Source: Hydnum rufescens UP504 (taxonomy: Eukaryota > Basidiomycota > Agaricomycetes > Cantharellales > Hydnaceae). Taken from it: DNA of 64,000 nucleotides. Every line of letters starts with the position of its first letter. Positions within the stretch are counted from its first letter, which is position 1. This document shows positions 57,652 to 64,000 of this stretch, piece after piece. The position numbers and the translations under genes were made by a program. The stretch lies in the NCBI GenBank assembly GCA_014904985.1, contig MU128993.1, positions 170,491 through 234,490 on the forward strand, in the 5' to 3' direction. The notes beneath the pieces were generated by a model that did not search any database, was not told the origin of the DNA, and saw only the letters and a program-made list of their open reading frames with translations.

Positions 57652-59540
57652 CACAACACCGAGGGTGTGGGACTTGCCGATATTGCTTCCGCAGACCTCG
57701 CGACTTCGGTAAGAAGAATAGTGCTTCAATCCGCCGTACGGCTCGCCCGCATGCGAATAATCACATCCAACTACCTAAGGTCGATAAGAAATCGCAGCTG
57801 GGAATTACAGTCGCTATTCCAGTATTAATTCCTTCACCCTATCCCTTATTTGGCCTCTCCTATTGCTTCACGGGAAACTTCCTCAAAGCACACTGCAGCC
57901 CGTCTCATCTTCCTCCTCTCAAGAACCCGCATTTGGCGAAATATATGAAGAATCACTCTCAGAAGAATCCGATAGAGAGTATGGGATATAGGGCAAAGAC
58001 CGTGACTTTATTCGGCTCCCCATTCCATTAGTAAGCCAAGCTATGCCCTAGGGTACCCTGGGGTGAGATTACTGAGCTCGAGATGCTGGAAACGATGCAT
58101 CCGTCCCCCCTTCAGTATCACTTGGACTTTGGCAACACCCTCAAGCCAAGCACGATCCTGCGTCATATTACGTTCCCCCATACCGTGATACAGGGCCGCC
58201 TCCTCTAGGCCCTAGATACTCCCCCGTTCCATCTGCACGACAATGCTCTCGGGTAAGCCATCTCCAGCCATGCATGGCCCTGCATGCAATTCACAGGCGA
58301 AGAACAATCGGCTCAATTGTAGCCCAGTCCTCAGGATAGCGATAGTATCTTATCGATCTTCCGCACCCATTCCTCATGTCCTCCACCCCGCATAAATCTT
58401 TACCGGCGTACTTCTTTCGGATGTGCCTCCCAAAGGGTGCACCCACGCAGCGAAATACATAAACAATAAAGTGATAAATCATTGCACATGAGGCCGCCCA
58501 GAGTCACATCACGAGCCCCGCGCGGCTTCTCCCTTATTCACTACCTCTCAAACAGCGCGGACCAAGATATTATTTCGATACCACCTGCCCTTAACTGAGG
58601 CCAGAGACGAAAAAACGACCGACAGAAATGCTTTTGTCCCAACCAGATATCCAACCCCTGAGAACAACCCATTCGAAATGTATCAGTCGTCGAAAAACGG
58701 ACCTGATTTCCAAATTTGTGTGACGCCTGAGCAGTTGCCATAGCACCCACAGAAGATCTAGGCTACGTAAGAAGTCGAATGACACATGTACAGATAGAAC
58801 CGAAGCCAGCATCCACGTCATCCCCATGTGGATCGCCCTTTCTTTGCCTGTCTTCGATGCTGGAATATCCATCGTTGTAGTCATCTCATGATCAAACAAA
58901 AAATCCGGTCCCTCGAGAGCTATTTGCCAAGGGTACGAGATGCCGAACTCGATCGTCATTGGATCTGTGCATTCCTCGCCATCCTAAGGAGGAGAATTTG
59001 ATAATCTACGTCTTTATCACGTGGCACTTAAAGAGTGATAGGGTGACCAAAAGATAGCGCAAAGCTGTCGCCATACACTAAGCCCAAGACGGCTCTACTG
59101 CCCCCACAAAATATATAATTTTTGGCTTCATTTGGCCTCCATTGGAAAGCCAAGCAAGGCACAAATACACATGGATATATATGTATAAATTGCCGAAAAA
59201 ATGAGATCAAAAAACAAACAAAACAAACGATGGTCCCTCGACAAATCTATTACTAGGCCGCACATAAAATGGGCCTGCATAAAGGGTTTCTAGTCCATCT
59301 CTGTCCCCCACGCACCCACCCCTGGCAAGATGAGGAATATCTAAGGAGGTTACTAACCCCGACAAGCGAATAAATGAAGACGGTTGTTAAAATCCAGGAA
59401 CATCATGGGAAATTAGAAGCAAAAGCAGCGAGGCAGGTGTTGGCGGCCATCCGCACGTGCTTCGAAAAACATATGCGGGGACCGTCTGGCTATATTAGTT
59501 CAGCCTAAAAGAGTGGGAAGAACATCCTGCTAACCGTCCT
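57652..59540. other. Gene-free stretch right of the MITE
   Basis: Several ORFs up to 122 codons (for example 58591-58959 minus) have no recognised family. About 58080-58200 (plus) reads LDFGNTLKPSTILRHITFP but is closed by stops on both sides; it could be a relic. AT-rich at 59100-59300. Confidence 0.35.
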
Positions 59541-59841
59541 AGTACATCCCGGGATGATTAGGAATGCAGGGAGAGCGCGACGATACATCATTAGGTAGCA
59601 GGCAGATGTATGCATTGGTTGGAGAGGAAGTAGGAAAGAAAAGAAATAGAAATAGAGCGAAAACGGAAACCTGTGTGAAGACCAGTGCGGAGGGCATGGC
59701 ACCACTTCGAATTGGGGTTGTAGATGCAACGACAGTGAGCAAAACAAGAAAAAGGAAGGAAACGAGATGGGAGGCTGGAGATCGTTCTATGACTGTTCTC
59801 CTGCAATATGCCAATTACGCCCGCTCGTTCTTACATAAGTG

Positions 59842-60732
59842 TTATGCCACTTGCCGTCCATGGCGTGCGCTAACGACATTAGGATGGGTAGTCATCATAT
59901 GGCTCCCGCCCATAACAGGGCTACAGCCTCCCGACCCACGGGATGGGAAGCCAAGCGGTGTTATGACTGTCGTGATTGGGAATCTATTGCGAGGTGTAGG
60001 TATCGGCGACGCGGTAAGAGCGACGGGAGATAGCGGAGGAAGAGGATTACGTTGCCCTGGATTTCCAAACGAAGGGGAAGATGGTGACTTGTCTGGCGGT
60101 TCATCGACAGGGACAGATTTGGGATGTGGTGGTGCCTCGTGATTCGGCAAGTCCTTGATATCAAGGTCATCCATCTCTTTACGACAATCAGCTTCTGATA
60201 GATCGGATTGAACGTCTGTTCCTTCAGCACTATCGGACTGAAACGCAAGTCTCGGAGTCTGAAGGGGCACAGAGCTCAGATGCATCTGAATCAGAAGGAG
60301 GTTTCGAGGTCGAGGCCAGGGGAGCATTACATGGGGTGGAAGAGGGAAGAAGAGGCATGAAAACGAAACCACGCATGACCTTGTTGGTTGACGGGCTTGT
60401 GGGAGGGGATGGTGCGAGGAGAGCGGAGGCGAGGGAGAGAGCTGGATCGGGGAGTTGTATTGGGCCAGGACCAGGAGGACTGGGAGTAGCGTGTTTGGTG
60501 CCGGGCTCTCCTGTATTTTGGGAGCAGGAGAACTCACACGATCGGGGGTATGGATGGGGGTGGAATTGGGGGTTGGAGGGTGATGCTTGCGCCCGTCAAA
60601 GATAGGTTGGAGAGGGACACGGACTTTTGGAAGACCGATTGGGAGCGGGAGGTCTGCCAGACTGCGAAAAGGAGATTGCGGCATTTTATCGAGCTCGAGC
60701 TGCTTCAGCTCAACAAGGTCGACTGACGACAA
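59842..60732 (-). CDS. Hypothetical Pro/Ser-rich disordered protein
   Basis: A 296-codon open frame starting MSSVDLVELKQLELDKMPQS, then LADLPLPIGLPKVRVPLQP, then long Pro/Ser/Thr stretches and an acidic patch (SDLSEADCRKEMDDLDIKDL). The first 45 residues look protein-like; the rest is low complexity. It could be one exon of a larger minus-strand gene. An ORF on the same strand at 59539-59814 has two hydrophobic stretches (LVSFLFLVLLTVVA, FALFLFLFFPTS) and might be a 3' exon. No function suggested. Confidence 0.35.
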   Translation of the reverse strand: MSSVDLVELKQLELDKMPQSPFRSLADLPLPIGLPKVRVPLQPIFDGRKHHPPTPNSTPIHTPDRVSSPAPKIQESPAPNTLLPVLLVLAQYNSPIQLSPSPPLSSHHPLPQARQPTRSCVVSFSCLFFPLPPHVMLPWPRPRNLLLIQMHLSSVPLQTPRLAFQSDSAEGTDVQSDLSEADCRKEMDDLDIKDLPNHEAPPHPKSVPVDEPPDKSPSSPSFGNPGQRNPLPPLSPVALTASPIPTPRNRFPITTVITPLGFPSRGSGGCSPVMGGSHMMTTHPNVVSARHGRQVA

Positions 60733-61484
60733 GTACCCAATTGAGTACTATCGAAAGAGGAGAGGAACCCAAGACTCACCGATAGGTCAACCTTGGAGTC
60801 ACAGGACACGGCGACCTGTCCCACTCCTCGACCTCGAAGACCTGTGCTGCAGATTGACTCCACTTGACGCATCGCTTGGCAACGCAATCACTGGAAGGAG
60901 CACGAACGAGGATGCCTGGACGACGGGAGGCCTCGCTACCACCGCTTGCATACATTGTCTGGAGAGACTAGCTGGAACTGTGAGGGCCTTCCCCTGTATG
61001 GTGGGATTTTGTTTTCGGGCGGGGCTAGTTCGGGAACAACCGCAACGCTGTTTTGAGACAAATTCCGAATCTGGCCGATTTGAGGTCGGACGACGTCTCA
61101 TGAGATAATTACGTAATTACTGTAGTAAAGGGTTCGATCTTGAAAGGGTTCGCAAAGAGATTATGGACCATGGTGACCCTCCTGGGATGGAAAGCACTTA
61201 GAGGAACCATGGTTTCCACCTCTCACCAACTCCACATAGAGCCCAAGGACAAAGATTCCCCAGCCAGAGTCAACGGAAAATAAGCCTATTAAGGCGAGCG
61301 AGGCTGTGTGCTCCAGACTATCGGAACAGATTGATTCCAAACGACTGTATTTTCCCTATCGATGAGCCGCCTACGCCTGTCCAGGGACCGCAGGGTGGGC
61401 CAGAAGCCCTAATCCACAACAGGGAAGGCCATTCCCCCAAGTAATCCTTGGTAGCTATCTTCGTACAGGGCGAATACAACGAAC
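60733..61484. other. Region between the disordered ORF and eS26
   Basis: An ORF of 173 codons (60587-61108, plus) and one of 100 codons (60799-61101, minus) overlap; neither has a motif I can support. The right end is the eS26 3' flank. Confidence 0.35.
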
Positions 61485-62042
61485 TTAGGCATTTGCGGCT
61501 GCCTTGGCGTCCTCCGCTGCCGTCACAGCAGGGTTAACCTTCTTCCCATCCTTCCACCGTACGCGAGGGGGGGGAGCACGGTTACGGCGACCCTCACGGG
61601 ATCGGACACGCACAACTGCGTCCTGAATCAGCATCTCAAAACAGTGCAGATATGCAAAGGATCACACACCATGCGAGTGAATGGCGCAAGATACGCAATA
61701 CGCAATTTTGATGTATAACTTGGGTAAGACGTACTCTTCGGGGGAGGGGTAACAGCGATCTCGTCAGTTTCTTACCCCCAATTGCACGGAGATCGGCAAC
61801 CTCACCAGAGTAGACGGAGGCTTGGCTGATATCAGAGATGGCAGCGGACTCAACCATATTCCTTACAGTGAACCTTTTGATTGCCTTGTCTTTGGGGACG
61901 CAGCGCGAGCAGTTAGAGCATCGGACAAAATTGACGTGGCCGCGACCTTTCTTGTTGCGCCCGCCATTTCGTCTTTTCGTAGTCTGGAGGGAAAGCCAAA
62001 AAAAATACAACGTTCCAAGTGCATCAAATCAGACTCTACCAT
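61485..62042 (-). CDS. RPS26: Small ribosomal subunit protein eS26
   Basis: Component of the 40S mRNA exit channel. Exon 1 is only the ATG (62042-62040), followed at once by GTAGAG. Exon 2 (from 61983) reads [37 protein letters not shown] and [20 protein letters not shown]. Exon 3 reads [20 protein letters not shown]. Exon 4 reads [20 protein letters not shown] and a fungal-type [18 protein letters not shown] tail, stop at 61485. The zinc-binding cysteines (CSNC, CVSC) are present. The last junction is best served by the downstream acceptor (acgcag), giving the conserved AIHS-VVR join. Intron after the start codon is 56 nt. Confidence 0.92.
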
Positions 62043-62730
62043 TGTCGCCCGAAGTACATCCAGACCTCGAGTCGTGCATCCAGCCTCGAAATGCACGCCC
62101 GAGTCTCCTGGAAATGAGACAACGCACCATGCTGTGCGAGTGTGCTATGGACGTGCGAGTCGAACTTGCTATCGAGTCTGGAGTCGGATTGGCCTCTGGG
62201 CGCTTCGATTCGCTTGATGAGTACGGTTGGATCCGGAGTCAACACCGGCTTTGCCCGGCCATACTATTCTATAAATCACGTGAGAGTGCTTGTGAGTGAG
62301 CCTGAACCACGAGTTTGCTCAAGCACAAGACATTATTTACAAATGCGGTGCGCGATATTCCAACGATGCTATGGATGAGGATCTGCTAGACGATAATCTC
62401 CAATTTCGGCAGTTTCCGAAAGTTGACTCAGGCGCCTAGAGCGTTTCTTTCGATAGCATTAAACACTGGCTTTACTTTTCGAGTTATTTCTTCGCTCTAC
62501 TATAAAGTCTTCCATTGACTTCATGACCTGAATTCCCCTGCTTCTAGTGGCGCTGCGGATCCATCTCCCCTGGTGGATCACATAAGGGTCTGTCTTGCAG
62601 CTGCTGGCAAGGTCGATTTGCTTGCTCTGGTGTATGCTCGTTTATGCTCGTTTGGAAGGTGAAGCTTGGCGGATAAGTCTCGTCATGGTGCCTCTACAGT
62701 GAAGGAGATGATTGCGTTCACGTGAAAGAT
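62043..62730. other. Spacer between eS26 and the right-edge element
   Basis: Upstream region of eS26 and AT-rich sequence; short antisense ORFs only. No gene supported. Confidence 0.35.
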
Positions 62731-64000
62731 AGTGCTCTCAGTGATCCCCCGATGGGTCAACAACTTTCTCCTTACATGAAGGCGTGCAGGAATACTCATT
62801 AATGCTGATGGATAGAGTCGTTCTGGTGGGGAATGTCTCGTCTTCGAGCACAACCGCCGTGAAACCCCCCGTTGATTCCTCGAGCATTGCTTCCTCGGCT
62901 CTAAATACCAAGTCTCTGATCACTAAAGACGATGTGTTTTCCTCTGCCGACATTTCCTATGCTGAAGACGTTCTTCCGGAGGCTTGCTGCGAGATGTTTG
63001 AGCGGAGCGTGTATCTCCCGCTCGCATGTCTGACACACAAAAATGGCCTCAACCTTCGTACCGGCTATAGAAGTCGATCAATCTGCTAAATGCTCTGACA
63101 ACAAGAGGTCCGAGGACAAGACCATTAGGCGCCCTGCTATAGACAGGTCCATGGTCGTGGAATTCAACATCTCGAACCTCGAGTCTCAAGAGGTGTATGC
63201 CAACCCCCTCCGCTTCTTCGATCCTTCTGACACTTTGGCTGGATACTGTGCCGACATGGTTCGTGGTTGGTGCAAGTGGCTCGCAGAGGATCCCAACTGG
63301 AACTCGGATGACCTTTTCTTGCCGCTCATTCATTTTGATCACAAGTTCAGGCATGCCTAGTTCACTGAACGTCTTCCCACTCAATCAAACACTCCGTATG
63401 TTTTTGTCCATGGGTGAACCTGAGCGATTTGTAGAGCGTGCGTTGGGCTGAAACTGATCAAAAGCTCTTTTGGAAGCTGGACATTCGAACATTAATCGCA
63501 GCAGCTCTCAGACTGCTCCGTTGAATGGTCGTTTTGGTCGTTTGAGTGATGCGTCGTCCCACTTCGTCAAACTGCCTCGCAGCGATCGGTTTCATGAGAG
63601 TAGTCCAGACCCCTCCTCGCGCTGCTTTATATGGGGGGAGTCAGCCATGTTGCATCAAAGTGCTACCGCATCGTCCCCGACAGTCAGTAAACCTCTGGTC
63701 ATCAAGCCCATTTCTAGGCAGCCCGTTACTCGATCCGATAATTTCTCGCTCTGTCTCCCATGGAATTGTCCCCCTGGCCCCTGCACTCGTGTTGGTCCCG
63801 CCTCCCAATCTGCTTCTGATTACCGCTGTTCACTCTGTCTCTCCCCTTTGTCCTAAAATATTCGCTTGGGCGCCGGATGCCCATGGTTTACACTCTCGCT
63901 ATCCGGATCTAGCCAATCAAATCATCAACGGTTTCTGAACCTGGCAAAGATATACCATCACGACCTAGTACGTATGTTGACTTTTCAATGATCTTCGAAC
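62730..64000 (+). mobile_element. Decayed retroelement-like ORF cluster (left part only, runs off the window)
   Basis: Plus-strand protein-like pieces follow one another in shifting frames. 62784-63089: CEMFERSVYLPLACLTHKNG. 63043-63360: YCADMVRGWCKWLAEDPNWN. 63470-63856: SRCFIWGES and a Cys cluster CPPGPCTRVG, then YRCSLCLSPL. 63850-63938: HSRYPDLANQIINGF. This order (helical gag-like part, Cys-rich finger, 'YPDL...GF' lead-in) resembles the 5' half of reverse-transcriptase elements common in Agaricomycetes, which continue into an RT domain. Frame breaks suggest decay. The RT core would lie beyond 64000. This is an inference from pattern memory; no terminal repeat is visible. Confidence 0.35.

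Noticed and set aside
59564..60142. 192-codon plus-strand ORF
   Set aside because: Overlaps the minus-strand Pro/Ser-rich ORF, with no motif and odd composition; either strand could be a shadow.

Overview
This is a nuclear fragment of a mushroom-forming basidiomycete (Agaricomycetes). The evidence is gene content and gene structure. Almost every conserved protein is interrupted by 47-70 nt GT...AG introns. The window also holds agaricomycete-type expansions: TKL kinases with an N-terminal HNCWW-type domain, a NACHT/NLR-like relic, divergent cyclophilins, a CYP and a GH3 enzyme. Genes lie on both strands with short spacers. I saw no bacterial, organellar, CRISPR, rRNA or recognisable tRNA features. 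Exon borders given are read by eye from frame, donor/acceptor and family alignment.

Left part (1-15.3 kb): mRNA decapping subunit DCP1 on the minus strand is followed by a head-to-tail array of four related kinase genes on the plus strand (A 2.6-4.6, B 5.5-7.4, C 9.3-11.2, D 12.6-15.0 kb). A and B are pseudogenes. C reads as a complete 7-exon, about 532-aa gene. D is complete except for one missing base in the C-lobe. Fragments of the neighbouring membrane-protein gene were copied along with the kinase units.

Middle-left (15.3-30 kb): an unknown type II membrane protein, the Golgi-ER SNARE SEC20, a cyclophilin-like gene, a Zn2Cys6-cluster protein with a 177-bp internal tandem repeat, a NACHT pseudogene, coproporphyrinogen III oxidase HEM13 (two apparent one-base deletions), a DUF4048-like disordered protein and a second cyclophilin-like gene.

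Middle (30-47.4 kb) is dense housekeeping: TFIIA small subunit TOA2 and an RPA-interacting-protein homologue (divergent, 94 bp apart), fimbrin, eEF1B-gamma, an Hst3/Hst4-type sirtuin, the cullin-ligase RING protein RBX1, an IKS1-type kinase and a YAP-binding/ALF4/glomulin-family protein. Glomulin binds RBX1 in animals, so their closeness is notable.

Right part (47.7-64 kb): a cytochrome P450, a DUF7137 surface protein, a GH3 beta-glucosidase with a PA14-like insert, a CBS-domain protein, a 199-bp hAT-type MITE with a perfect 8-bp target duplication, a disordered protein, ribosomal protein eS26 (start codon alone in exon 1), and a decayed retroelement-like ORF cluster running off the right edge.

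A recurring pattern is single-base indels in short homopolymers inside otherwise good genes (HEM13, P450, GH3, eEF1B-gamma linker, kinase D). Uncorrected sequencing errors and real decay cannot be separated from this window alone.
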